Part shown: in pieces, positions 44,816 to 53,492 of the stretch
How positions within the stretch are numbered: position 1 is the stretch's first letter
Layout of the letters: every line of letters begins with the position of its first letter
Assembly (NCBI GenBank): GCA_030524715.1
Contig: JAUNGB010000021.1
Location: 1-61,638, forward strand
DNA: 61,638 nucleotides
From: Eubacteriales bacterium
GTDB lineage: Bacteria; Bacillota; Clostridia; Lachnospirales; Lachnospiraceae
Direction of reading: 5' to 3'
Program-made: the position numbers and the translations under genes
The notes under the pieces: model-generated
The model's database searches: none
What the model was told of the DNA's origin: nothing
What the model saw: only the letters and a program-made list of their open reading frames with translations

Positions 44816-47800
44816 ATGAGGAAAAAGGCGATAGCTATATTGTTAGCAATGTCTATGGCAATACAACCAAGTATGGTTGGAGCTGCTGAATTTACAGATG
44901 GCGAAGAAAAAAGTGTAAATGTATTGAGTGAGGACGAAGGAGATTACTTTACTGATGATGTAGAGGAAGTACAAGAAGTAGAGTCAGTTGGAGAAGGTGA
45001 ACCAACAGAAGATCCTGTACAGATTGGTGACAATGTATGGGTGACTTTTGATGACGCTACAGGTACGGCTACTATTTCTGGAACGGGAGACATGTGGGAT
45101 TTTTTGTCTGATGGATGGGATATAACTAAAAAGCATGAAAATCCATTTAACGGGCGTGAAATTAAAAATCTCATTATGGGAGATGGAATAACAAGTATAA
45201 GTGATTATTTATTACAGAAAAATAGTTCTAAGATTCAAAATATATCTATTGGAAAAGATGTAAAGCGTATTGGTAAGTATGCTTTTGCGAATAATATCTA
45301 TATAAAAAAAATAGTATTGCCCAATGGTGTAGAATTGCTGGATGAGAATTGTTTTGGAGGGTGTCAAGGCTTAGAATATATTGAACTTCCTAAAACTTTA
45401 AAAACTTTAGGAAAATCCTGTTTTAGTACTTGTGTTAGCTTGAAAGAAATTAATTTACCGGAAGGCTTAGAAGTAATAGGAGATGAAGCGTTCTCCTTCA
45501 ATAAAAAAATAGAATTTATAGAAATTCCTTCAACAGTCATTTCGATTGGCCAGTTTGCCTTTGAACGATGCTTAAATTTAACGACAATTGATTTTAAAGG
45601 GAATTCTTTTTCTAACATTCCATACATGATGCTGTCTGGTTGTATAGGCCTGACTACATTAGATATTCCAGAAGGAGTAAAGAATATCGCAGACAGGGCA
45701 TTTTATGGTTGTACACGACTAAATACGGTAACAATTCCTAAGAGCGTAACATATATTAACAGTAGAGCATTCGAAAACTGTGAAAATTTGGAAACAATTA
45801 AAGGATATGCCCCCTGTTCTGGTGCAAAGCATTACGTAGATACATACAATGAAAATAATCCAGATAATCAAATTGATTTTGAATCTATAGGAGGTGAAAA
45901 CGCTCACACATGGAATGAAGGATATACAGTAAAAAATCCGACAACTACAGAAGAAGGTGTTAAAAGATACACATGTCAGGTGTGTTACGAAATAAAAGAG
46001 GAACCAATCCCTAAATTATCTGAGCAACTGAAGCTTACGGGCAAGAGCATGGAGTGGACAGGCACCAATTCAGCAAAGATCGTCTGCGTTTCCAATAAAG
46101 ACGGCTGGTACTATGTGGACTGGGTTACCAGAGGCTCTGAGGATCCTACCTTTGACCTGGAAAAAGAGGGCGTTCCGGTTCAGGCAGACAGAGAGTTTAC
46201 CATTTATCTGGCGGATCTGGATACAGAGCACGCCATTGACGTCTATGTACGTGTAAAAGATAAAGATAACAATATTTCCAAGAAGATGCTGTTCCAGCTG
46301 GATGAAAAGAAACGTCCTACTCAGACTACTTCAAAAATTCAAGTTGGAGATAACATATATGCAACGGTGGAAGGAGATACGCTGACATTAAGTGGTGCAG
46401 GTGAACCATGGGAAGCAGCAGTTAGTTGGTCAGAAATTAACAAAAATGATATTAAAAAAATCATTGTCGAAGAAGGGACAACAAAATTAGGAGAGGGTTT
46501 GTTTAGTGGATTTTATAATTTAGAAGAAGTAACCTTACCAACTAGTTTAAGAAAAATAGAGCCATATGCATTTAGCAATTGCTGGTCATTAGAAAATATA
46601 GTAATACCAGAAGGCGTTACTACAATAGCAGCCGATAGTTTTCGAGGTTGTTTAAGTCTTAAAAGAATAAGCTTTCCTTCAACATTGAATGAGATACCCC
46701 AATTAGGAACATTATGGTCAACAGAGTTTGGATATCAGGGAGGACTTCCGTTAGAAGAAATATTGATTGCAGAAGGTGTAAAGAAAATTGCACGTGAAGC
46801 GTTTGTTGATTGTTCATCATTGAAACATATAGAGCTGCCGGATTCAATTAATGTTATAGACGGTTGTGCTTTCAGTGGATGTACATCATTAGAAAGCATT
46901 AAATTGCCTAAAGAATTATCAGAATTGGGAGAGAGTGTTTTTGATGGATGTAGTTCTCTCACTACATTGGTTTTCCCGGCAAGTTTAAAAACAATTCCAT
47001 CTTTGGGAGTAGAATCGGGAACAGGTGTAACTTCAGTAACCATTCCAGAAGGGATAGAGGTTATAGGTGATAGTGCGTTTTCTGGCTGTGAATCATTGAA
47101 AAATATAGATTTACCTGATTCTGTGACGTCCATTAATACCTATGCGTTTGCAGATTCAGGGATAGAAAATTTTGTATGGTCTGAATCAGTCACAACAATA
47201 CCAGATGGAGTATTTTGGGGTTGTAAAAATTTGAAAGAATTTTCAGTTCCAGAAACTGTAACAGAAATATCCAGTAATGCCTTTAGGGATTGCACTTCAT
47301 TAGAAAAGATTACCATTCCGAAATCAGTCACGTACATAGGATACAATGTTTTCTACAATTGCCGCAATCTTACGATATATGGTTACAAAGACAGTATAGC
47401 CGAAAAGTATGCTAACAGTAACAACATCCCATTCGTATCTGCTGATTATAAAGTGGTATTCAAAAATAACGGTCGAACGGTAAAGACGGAGTATGTTCTG
47501 GCCAGAGGAAATGCAACACCGCCTGCATTAACAAAAGAAGGATACACGTTATCATGGGACGGCGACTACACCGACATCCAAGAGGATATGATTATTAATG
47601 CAGTGTGGACAAAAGATGCTGCGATTATGCCTACTCCTACACCTACACCGCAACCTCCGGTTATCGTTGTACCATCCGAGCCGACAAAGTATACAGTTAC
47701 CTTCAAAGATCGTGGTAAAGTTGTTAAAACAGAAAAAGTAGAATCCGGTAAGGCGGCAGACTATCCATATATTCAGCGCAATGGATATGAACTTACTTGG

Positions 47801-48700
47801 GATACAGATTTTTCTAAAGTGACTAAGAATATTACTGTAAATGCTGTATGGACTATAATCAAGCCTGCAAAGATTACAGGTCTGACAGCAGAAGTATCGG
47901 CAAAATCAATCAGGTTATCATGGGACGAATCAGAATATACAGGATATTATCTGGTATACAGAAAAGTGCAATCTGATAAGGATTATACGCAAGTTGCAAA
48001 GACCACTAAAATCTTATGGACAGATAAAGCGGTGAAAGCCGGCACAGAGTACCAGTATAAAGTAATTGCTGTACGTTCTGTGGATGGAAAGAAATATGAG
48101 AGCGAATCTTCAGATATCGTTGCTGCCAAAATAGGTGAACCAGTGAAGGGGAATACCTATGCTGTAGGAAACCTGAAGTATAAAGTAATGAGCAGTAATG
48201 AAGTTCGTGTTACTGGTGCCGCTAAAAATGCTGCAAAAATTTCAATTCCGGCAGTAGTATCTATTAGCGGAAAATCATTTAAGGTAACGTCCGTTGACCA
48301 TAAAGCTTTTTACCGGAATCAGGATATTGTTAATGTCTCAATCGGTAATAATGTAACCTATATTGGGCAGTATTCTTTCTATCGGTGCCCGAACCTTGAA
48401 AAAGTGAAATTTGGCAATAAAATCAAGACAATCAGTACATGTGCTTTTACAGAATGCCCGAATCTTGGAAATGTAACTCTTCCGGCAAGTGTGGAACGTC
48501 TGGGAGCAAAAGTATTTTACCATTGTTCTGATTTGCAGGTACTTACTATTAAATCCAGTAAATTGAGTTATATCGGTAAGAAAGGGCTTGCTATTACTAA
48601 GACTACAACAATTAAGGTGCCGACGGCGAAGTATGCTGCATATAAGAAAATGATAAAAGAAAGTGTTACTTTCAGTAAAACTAAAATTCAGAAAATGTGA
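44816..48700 (+). CDS. Large BspA-like LRR_5 surface protein with InlB-type repeats
   Basis: A 1294-residue secreted protein with a signal peptide (AILLAMSMAIQPSMVGAAE). Treponema/BspA-type LRR_5 repeats fill residues ~75-360 and ~510-870 (pattern AFxxCxxLxxIxLPxxVxxI). Two Listeria-Bacteroides InlB_B-type repeats lie near 880-1020 (VVFKNNGRTVKTEYV; TVTFKDRGKVVKTEKV), separated by a TPTPTPQPP linker. A fibronectin-III domain follows near 1025-1105, then a third LRR_5 block. No LPXTG or membrane anchor is seen. Residues ~402-500 are encoded by visibly GC-richer DNA. An adhesin-like role is inferred. Confidence 0.92.
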   Translation: MRKKAIAILLAMSMAIQPSMVGAAEFTDGEEKSVNVLSEDEGDYFTDDVEEVQEVESVGEGEPTEDPVQIGDNVWVTFDDATGTATISGTGDMWDFLSDGWDITKKHENPFNGREIKNLIMGDGITSISDYLLQKNSSKIQNISIGKDVKRIGKYAFANNIYIKKIVLPNGVELLDENCFGGCQGLEYIELPKTLKTLGKSCFSTCVSLKEINLPEGLEVIGDEAFSFNKKIEFIEIPSTVISIGQFAFERCLNLTTIDFKGNSFSNIPYMMLSGCIGLTTLDIPEGVKNIADRAFYGCTRLNTVTIPKSVTYINSRAFENCENLETIKGYAPCSGAKHYVDTYNENNPDNQIDFESIGGENAHTWNEGYTVKNPTTTEEGVKRYTCQVCYEIKEEPIPKLSEQLKLTGKSMEWTGTNSAKIVCVSNKDGWYYVDWVTRGSEDPTFDLEKEGVPVQADREFTIYLADLDTEHAIDVYVRVKDKDNNISKKMLFQLDEKKRPTQTTSKIQVGDNIYATVEGDTLTLSGAGEPWEAAVSWSEINKNDIKKIIVEEGTTKLGEGLFSGFYNLEEVTLPTSLRKIEPYAFSNCWSLENIVIPEGVTTIAADSFRGCLSLKRISFPSTLNEIPQLGTLWSTEFGYQGGLPLEEILIAEGVKKIAREAFVDCSSLKHIELPDSINVIDGCAFSGCTSLESIKLPKELSELGESVFDGCSSLTTLVFPASLKTIPSLGVESGTGVTSVTIPEGIEVIGDSAFSGCESLKNIDLPDSVTSINTYAFADSGIENFVWSESVTTIPDGVFWGCKNLKEFSVPETVTEISSNAFRDCTSLEKITIPKSVTYIGYNVFYNCRNLTIYGYKDSIAEKYANSNNIPFVSADYKVVFKNNGRTVKTEYVLARGNATPPALTKEGYTLSWDGDYTDIQEDMIINAVWTKDAAIMPTPTPTPQPPVIVVPSEPTKYTVTFKDRGKVVKTEKVESGKAADYPYIQRNGYELTWDTDFSKVTKNITVNAVWTIIKPAKITGLTAEVSAKSIRLSWDESEYTGYYLVYRKVQSDKDYTQVAKTTKILWTDKAVKAGTEYQYKVIAVRSVDGKKYESESSDIVAAKIGEPVKGNTYAVGNLKYKVMSSNEVRVTGAAKNAAKISIPAVVSISGKSFKVTSVDHKAFYRNQDIVNVSIGNNVTYIGQYSFYRCPNLEKVKFGNKIKTISTCAFTECPNLGNVTLPASVERLGAKVFYHCSDLQVLTIKSSKLSYIGKKGLAITKTTTIKVPTAKYAAYKKMIKESVTFSKTKIQKM

Positions 48701-48918
48701 CTATAAAGAAAGGGCTGGAGTGATCTGGCCCTTCTCTTTTGAGAAATAATGGCTGGTATATTTTCAGTAATCTAATGACAGGAGAATTAGCTCTTGAAAC
48801 CAAGCCCAAAACGTGCTATGATTCACCCAAGGAGCAATGCGTTACAGGGTAGCTTGATCTCTATTCTACATAGAGTGGAGGTGGTGTTGATGAAAAACCA
48901 CCCTTGTAAATTCAATAG

Positions 48919-49164
48919 ACTTTATATTCTGGTTATGGTACAACCAACCTACAATATAAGAAGGGGCGTGATAGCACGGCATTAACAAAAGAGGATCTGC
49001 AGGAAATTGAAAAATTGTTGCAGCCTATTAAGAATGAAATTGCAGATATTCAGTTAACACTTAAAAACGAAACCAACAAAAATATTAAGTTGATTGCTGA
49101 AGGGCATTTGGATTTGAGCCGAAAACTTGAATCTTTTGAAGCGCTTGCAGTTTATGTGATCTGA
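48919..49164 (+). pseudogene. Remnant of a small coiled-coil protein lacking a start codon
   Basis: The frame reads ...GRDSTALTKEDLQEIEKLL followed by a helical segment and IKLIAEGHLDLSRKLESF. It resembles small accessory coiled-coil proteins that start MALTKEDL. Here the expected ATG before Ala-Leu-Thr is ACG (48976-48978), although AAGGGG stands upstream. No other in-frame ATG exists. It is probably a dead fragment; family function is unknown. Confidence 0.45.
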
Positions 49165-49412
49165 GAAAATGGATATAAAGCGTAAATAAGCGGCTCTCAT
49201 CGGTCAGAATATAGAATTTTCATTCTCTTAAAGAATTTTTCAGTGGAAAAATCCGCATCCATATGTTATGCTTATCTCAGGCAGATAATATCCTGCCCGA
49301 AGAGAAACAACGTCTTTTGCTAATGGACATGTTTACGGAAACTGCCTCTGGATAAAGCCGATTGATTTTTTATACATTTTTGTACAAGAGGCAGATCGTG
49401 AAGCGGACATTT

Positions 49413-49457
49413 GCATTCCGCTTTGCTACATGCTCATGAACGCAGGTCGCTACGCGG
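49413..49457 (-). repeat. CAAGCCGCG intergenic repeat, inverted copy
   Basis: The reverse complement matches 14918-14962 with one mismatch in 45 nt. It lies just upstream of the truncated frame beginning at 49484. The two copies are inverted and bracket 34.5 kb. Confidence 0.9.
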
Positions 49458-49483
49458 ATTGCGTTCAAATATACAAATGATAA

Positions 49484-49963
49484 AATATTCACAGACCTTC
49501 ATATAAGGTTCTCTCTGACTATAAAAACACCAAAGAACAATACAATATTAATTATAAGGAATTCCATATCTGGCTGACATCCCTTACCAGAAATATGAAA
49601 GCTGCCACTGCGGAAATGCTGGTCTACAGGATAGGAAATCTTACCGATAAAGATGACCTGCTCAATGCCAGTGCCGTCCTGAACCTGGCTTCTGAAGCCA
49701 ACCGGAAAGTCTTTAATGATATCAAGGAGGATGGAACTATGTTTGAAGAATTACGGAAACTTATGCAGCCTGAACTTGATGCTGAACTTAATGCCGCCGT
49801 CGCCAATACCACAGATATTGTAAAAGTTCAGGCCATTGATAACTTCGTAAAAAAATTTGGCATATCGCTGATGGAAGCATGTGAAGCATTAGGCATTACA
49901 ATCGAAAAGTACGAAGAGATTAAAGCAAGGGCAGCCCAGAATGAATTGAATAAAACAGAATAA
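49484..49963 (+). pseudogene. 5'-truncated gene, possibly of Rpn/PD-(D/E)XK transposase type
   Basis: An open frame runs from 49484 without an early ATG (HRPSYKVLSDYKNTKEQYNI) into a coding-like stretch from ATG 49595 (122 residues). The C-terminus (FGISLMEACEALGITIEKYEEIKARA) resembles tails of Rpn-type recombination-promoting nucleases. A catalytic domain is absent. The intergenic repeat ends 27 bp upstream, which suggests deletion or insertion removed the 5' part. The family assignment is weak. Confidence 0.4.
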
Positions 49964-49987
49964 TCAATGGCACTTTGAAGGTATAGA

Positions 49988-50030
49988 AAAACCACCCTCT
50001 AAACTTTGGCCGGTTTCCGGGGTGGCAATT
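49988..50030 (+). terminator. Hairpin, possible terminator
   Basis: CCACCC (49992-49997) pairs with GGGTGG (50020-50025), enclosing CCGGTTTCCGG. The T-run is poor, so termination is uncertain. Confidence 0.45.
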
Positions 50031-50248
50031 CTATGATTTGCTTTTTCTGATAAGGTCAACTCCTTGTGGGCGTTGTTCCTTTTCTATAATCAATATATCA
50101 TATGAAGCAGAATCATTCAAGCAATAATTTTGATAAGTCCAGATTTGTATAGCTTAAAAAATTCAGCACTTTTTTGGATGAAAAAATTTGGGGGCTCCTG
50201 AACTGTTGCTGCAGTTGCAATTTGTCATATATTTTCTTGCTTTATTTG

Positions 50249-50277
50249 TTGATTTTATGACAGATTCGTAATATAAT
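50249..50277 (+). promoter_or_regulatory. Promoter of the XRE/ImmA/PIN module
   Basis: TTGATT (50249-50254) and TATAAT (50272-50277) are 17 bp apart. TATGACA (50256-50262) lies in the spacer as a possible regulator half-site. Confidence 0.75.
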
Positions 50278-50309
50278 ATAAATGAAAAACAAAAAGGAGG
50301 AATATGACT

Positions 50310-50639
50310 ATGGCAAACATCATTGGAAATAATATTAAAACGCTTAGAGATGGCATGGGATTTAACCAGTCAACTATTGCCCATTTCCTCAATGTGGATC
50401 AGAGCTTGATTTCAAAAATTGAAAAAGGTGAAAGAAGCATATCTGCTGATATGCTAGAAAAACTTGCCTGTTTGTTTGGGGTTTCAATCGACGCTATCGA
50501 AAGTAGCACTATTGAAGCATCAAGCCTTTCATTTGCATTCAGAGCAAGTGATTTGGCCGCTGAAGATATGGAAGCGATTAGTGCCATTAACCGTATTGCA
50601 CTTAATTCCGAGTATATGGCAGAAATGTTGAAAGGGTGA
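50310..50639 (+). CDS. XRE-family HTH regulator, likely antitoxin or repressor
   Basis: The 109-residue protein has an N-terminal HTH (GNNIKTLRDGMGFNQSTIAHFLNVDQSLISKIEKGERSI in shorter pieces: NQSTIAHFLNVDQSLISKIE). A short helical C-terminus follows. ATG 50310 is chosen because AGGAGG is nine bases upstream, against three for ATG 50304. It is first of three tightly packed genes and probably controls its own promoter. Confidence 0.9.
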   Translation: MANIIGNNIKTLRDGMGFNQSTIAHFLNVDQSLISKIEKGERSISADMLEKLACLFGVSIDAIESSTIEASSLSFAFRASDLAAEDMEAISAINRIALNSEYMAEMLKG

Positions 50640-50644
50640 CACTT

Positions 50645-51400
50645 ATGGTTGATTATGCAGATTTAATGACAAAAGCCGAGCGTTTAAGAAAACAGCTCGG
50701 TGAAGATAATAACTCTCCTGTCGACATTTTTGCATTGGCACAGGGGATTGAAACGCTGACAATCGTTTATTATCCATTGGGTAAAAAGATTAGCGGAATG
50801 TGCGTCAAAGGAGCTGATGAAAGATGTACCATCGCATTAAACTCGTCGATGACATTAGGACGCCAGCGCTTTTCACTCGCTCATGAATTTTATCATCTAT
50901 TTTATGATGATAACATGAAGTCTGTTTGTGCCAAGTCAATCGGTACAGGCAGTGAAGTAGAAAAAATGGCTGACGCTTTTGCTGCATATTTTTTAATGCC
51001 TCGTGCAGCATTAGCCGATAAAGCAGATAGCCTCATTTCAAAGCATGGCGGCAAGATCATCCTTCAGGACATTATTCGCATTGAGCAATATTTTGGAGTC
51101 AGCCATCAGACCGCAGTGTACCAGTTAAATAATTGTGGTTATATCAGCAGAGATGACCGCGATGCCTGGCTGAACATCAGTGTCAAACGACAGGCTGAAG
51201 AAATGGGCTTTAGTTCCGATTTATATCGTCCATTTTCTGAAAATAGGCAGTATTGTACCTATGGTCATTATATCGATCAAGCCGATCAGTTACTAAAACG
51301 TAATATTATCTCGTACGGAAAGTATGAAGAATTACTGCTTGCTGCTTTCAGAGATGATCTGGTGTATGGCATCGAGGAAGGCGGTGAATTAATTGACTGA
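50645..51400 (+). CDS. ImmA/IrrE-family metallopeptidase
   Basis: A 251-residue protein with the zinc-peptidase motif H80-E-F-Y-H84 (LAHEFYHLFYDD) and the following acidic helix (EVEKMADAFAAYFLMP), as in ImmA/IrrE proteins. Relatives cleave or inactivate XRE repressors, and some XRE/ImmA pairs act as toxin-antitoxin or antiphage modules. ATG 50645 has AAAGGG eight bases upstream; a GTG at 50636 overlapping the XRE stop is the alternative. Its end overlaps the PIN gene by 8 bp. Confidence 0.9.
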   Translation: MVDYADLMTKAERLRKQLGEDNNSPVDIFALAQGIETLTIVYYPLGKKISGMCVKGADERCTIALNSSMTLGRQRFSLAHEFYHLFYDDNMKSVCAKSIGTGSEVEKMADAFAAYFLMPRAALADKADSLISKHGGKIILQDIIRIEQYFGVSHQTAVYQLNNCGYISRDDRDAWLNISVKRQAEEMGFSSDLYRPFSENRQYCTYGHYIDQADQLLKRNIISYGKYEELLLAAFRDDLVYGIEEGGELID

Positions 51401-51941
51401 GCCACTTTTCTTTGATACAGATTGCATTTCTGCTTTTCTGTGGGTAGATAATGAAAGTATTCTTTCCATGCTGTTTCCCGGAAAAATCGTTATTCCCAAG
51501 GAAGTGTATGATGAGTTATCTCATCCTGGTGTAAATCGTGTTAAGGGATTAAAGGCACAAATTGATTTAATGCTTCAGGCAGGAGATGCGACAATTGAGA
51601 CTATTACGGTCGGTACAGATACATATGAACTTTACCGAAAGCTTACAAGCCATCCAGACTCTGGGCACAAAATCATCGGTCGTGGAGAAGCTGCATCCAT
51701 TTCACTTGCGAAGGAGAAACAAGGCATAGTTGCCAGCAACAATTTGAGAGACATATCTGCCTATGTTACAGAATATGGTCTTTCTCATCTTACAACAGGT
51801 GACATTATGAAAATGGCACTTGATGCCGGATACATCAACGAATCGCAAGGGAATACCATCTGGGCTAATATGGTTGCGAGAAAAAGAAAACTTGGATATG
51901 CGTCATTTTCGGATTATCTTGCAGCTCATCAGACTGAATAG
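51393..51941 (+). CDS. PIN-like domain protein, putative ribonuclease toxin
   Basis: The 182-residue protein has PIN-type acidic positions: FFDTDCISAFL at the N-terminus, PKEVYDELS, GRGEAASISLAKE near residue 95, and ASNNLRDIS near 112. PIN proteins are metal-dependent RNases, often toxins. Translation probably starts at TTG 51393, inside the end of the ImmA gene. With the XRE and ImmA genes it forms a three-gene accessory module next to a tRNA gene. Enzyme activity is inferred. Confidence 0.8.
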   Translation: MTEPLFFDTDCISAFLWVDNESILSMLFPGKIVIPKEVYDELSHPGVNRVKGLKAQIDLMLQAGDATIETITVGTDTYELYRKLTSHPDSGHKIIGRGEAASISLAKEKQGIVASNNLRDISAYVTEYGLSHLTTGDIMKMALDAGYINESQGNTIWANMVARKRKLGYASFSDYLAAHQTE

Positions 51942-52095
51942 TCATAACAGATCAGAATATATTTCAAAGCATTATCGCACTTATGAATGGTGCCCCAGCC
52001 ATCCAATGACTGGGGCTTAAGTGTGTTATCTATAAAGAGATATCTGAACTGATTCGTTTCTTCCTAAAATCAAGGCTTCCCGGACAAAAAAATAA

Positions 52096-52179
52096 TGCAG
52101 GAGATGGGACTTGAACCCACACGATCTTGCGACCACAGGCACCTGAAGCCTGCGCGTCTGCCAATTCCGCCACTCCTGC
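52096..52179 (-). tRNA. tRNA-Leu (anticodon CAG)
   Basis: Reading the minus strand gives an 84-nt class II tRNA. The acceptor stem is GCAGGAG/CTCCTGC with discriminator A, the anticodon loop TTCAGGT carries CAG, there is a variable arm around GGTCGCAAGATC, and the T loop contains GGTTCAAGTCC. CCA is not encoded. Its 3' end faces the accessory region to the left, a usual arrangement for integration at tRNA genes. Confidence 0.97.
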
Positions 52180-52331
52180 ATTTCTTATTTATCAATCGCT
52201 CTCTCGCGACTGCTTTATTATAATACCGCACCTTTGAAGAAATGTCAATAGCAAAAATACAAAAAAATTAAAAAAATTTTGAATATAAAGAATTTTGGCG
52301 AAAACAGAAAAAATTTTTGCCCCGGAATTTA

Positions 52332-52360
52332 TTGAAAAAGAGAGAAGCTTGTGATACAAT
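52332..52360 (+). promoter_or_regulatory. Promoter of carAB
   Basis: TTGAAA (52332-52337) and TACAAT (52355-52360) are 17 bp apart, 55 bp before the carA start. The DNA from the tRNA to this promoter is AT-rich and has no gene. Confidence 0.8.
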
Positions 52361-52415
52361 CTTGAAGATTTAGGATAAAATAGATAAGAGAAGAAACGAC
52401 AGAAAGGGAGATTGT

Positions 52416-53492
52416 ATGAAAGCATTTCTGATATTAGAAGATGGACATGTTTTTACAGGGACCAGCATCGGTTCCACGAGGGATGTCATCAGTGAAATCG
52501 TCTTCAATACTTCCATGACAGGTTATCTGGAAGTGATGACAGACCCATCTTATGCAGGACAGGCAGTATGTATGACGTATCCTCTCATTGGAAACTATGG
52601 AATCTGCTATGAGGATCAGGAATCCAGGAAGCCGTGGATCGTCGGCTTTATTGTCCGTGAATTATCCCGCATCCCAAGCAATTTCAGAAGCGTAGACTCT
52701 ATTCAGCATTTCTTAAGCAAGCATGACATTCCCGGTATTGCCGGAATCGATACCCGTGCGTTGACGAAGATCCTCCGTGAAAAGGGTACGATGAACGGTA
52801 TGATCACTGTCAACGAAAATTTTGATTCAGATGCAATCATCCCCCGTTTAAAAGCATATAAAACAGGAAAAGTGGTAGAAAAGGTAACCTGCCGGGAAAA
52901 AGAAATTTTAAAAGGAAACGGCCCGAAGGTTGCTCTGATGGATTTTGGCGCGAAGCGCAACATTGCCAAATCATTGAATGAAAGAGGCTGCCAGGTTACG
53001 ATCTATCCGGCTTTGACTTCCGCAGAGGAAATCCTGAAAGGAAAACCGGACGGCATTATGCTCAGCAACGGCCCCGGAGATCCCAAGGAGTGCACTTCTA
53101 TTATAAAAGAAATAAAGAAACTCTACGATTCCGACGTCCCGATTTTTGCCATCTGCCTTGGCCATCAGCTTATGGCTCTGGCGACAGGCGGAGATACCTA
53201 TAAAATGAAATACGGCCACAGAGGCGGCAACCATCCTGTAAAGGATCTTGCTACCGGAAGGGTGTACATTTCATCCCAGAACCACGGGTATGTGGTAGAC
53301 GCAAAGGGATTGGAGGAGAAAAAAATTGCCAGACCCGCCTTTATCAATGTGAACGACGGAACCAACGAGGGAATGACATATGAAGGCAAGAATATCTTTA
53401 CTGTACAGTTCCATCCGGAGGCCTGCCCGGGACCGCAGGATTCCAGCTACTTATTTGACAGATTTATGGACATGATGGGAGGGAACAAATAA
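52416..53492 (+). CDS. carA: Carbamoyl-phosphate synthase small subunit
   Basis: CarA supplies ammonia from glutamine to CarB for carbamoyl phosphate, the precursor of pyrimidines and arginine. The 358-residue protein has the usual N-terminal domain ([20 protein letters not shown]) and a class I glutaminase with nucleophile Cys247 ([13 protein letters not shown]) and His near 333 ([11 protein letters not shown]). AAGGGAG precedes the start. Its stop overlaps the carB start (TAATG). No pyr or arg genes adjoin, so regulation is not evident from context. Confidence 0.98.
   Translation: MKAFLILEDGHVFTGTSIGSTRDVISEIVFNTSMTGYLEVMTDPSYAGQAVCMTYPLIGNYGICYEDQESRKPWIVGFIVRELSRIPSNFRSVDSIQHFLSKHDIPGIAGIDTRALTKILREKGTMNGMITVNENFDSDAIIPRLKAYKTGKVVEKVTCREKEILKGNGPKVALMDFGAKRNIAKSLNERGCQVTIYPALTSAEEILKGKPDGIMLSNGPGDPKECTSIIKEIKKLYDSDVPIFAICLGHQLMALATGGDTYKMKYGHRGGNHPVKDLATGRVYISSQNHGYVVDAKGLEEKKIARPAFINVNDGTNEGMTYEGKNIFTVQFHPEACPGPQDSSYLFDRFMDMMGGNK

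Larger units (their letters stand above)
48701..49483. other. Decayed region after the BspA-like gene
   Basis: Apart from a remnant at 48919-49164 and an inverted repeat copy at 49413-49457, I see no intact gene. GGGCTGGAGTG and GATCTGGCCC around 48708-48731 may form a weak hairpin before a short T-run. A 63-codon frame at 48794-48985 overlaps the remnant and has no recognisable content. Confidence 0.45.
49964..50309. other. Intergenic region before the XRE/ImmA/PIN module
   Basis: No gene is seen. It holds a hairpin at 49988-50030, AT-rich DNA, inverted half-sites TGTCATA (50223-50229) and TATGACA (50256-50262) around the -35 box, and the module's promoter. Confidence 0.55.

Noticed and set aside
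48794-48985. 63-codon frame, possible type I toxin
   Set aside because: The product lacks a hydrophobic toxin-like segment and overlaps a better-supported remnant.
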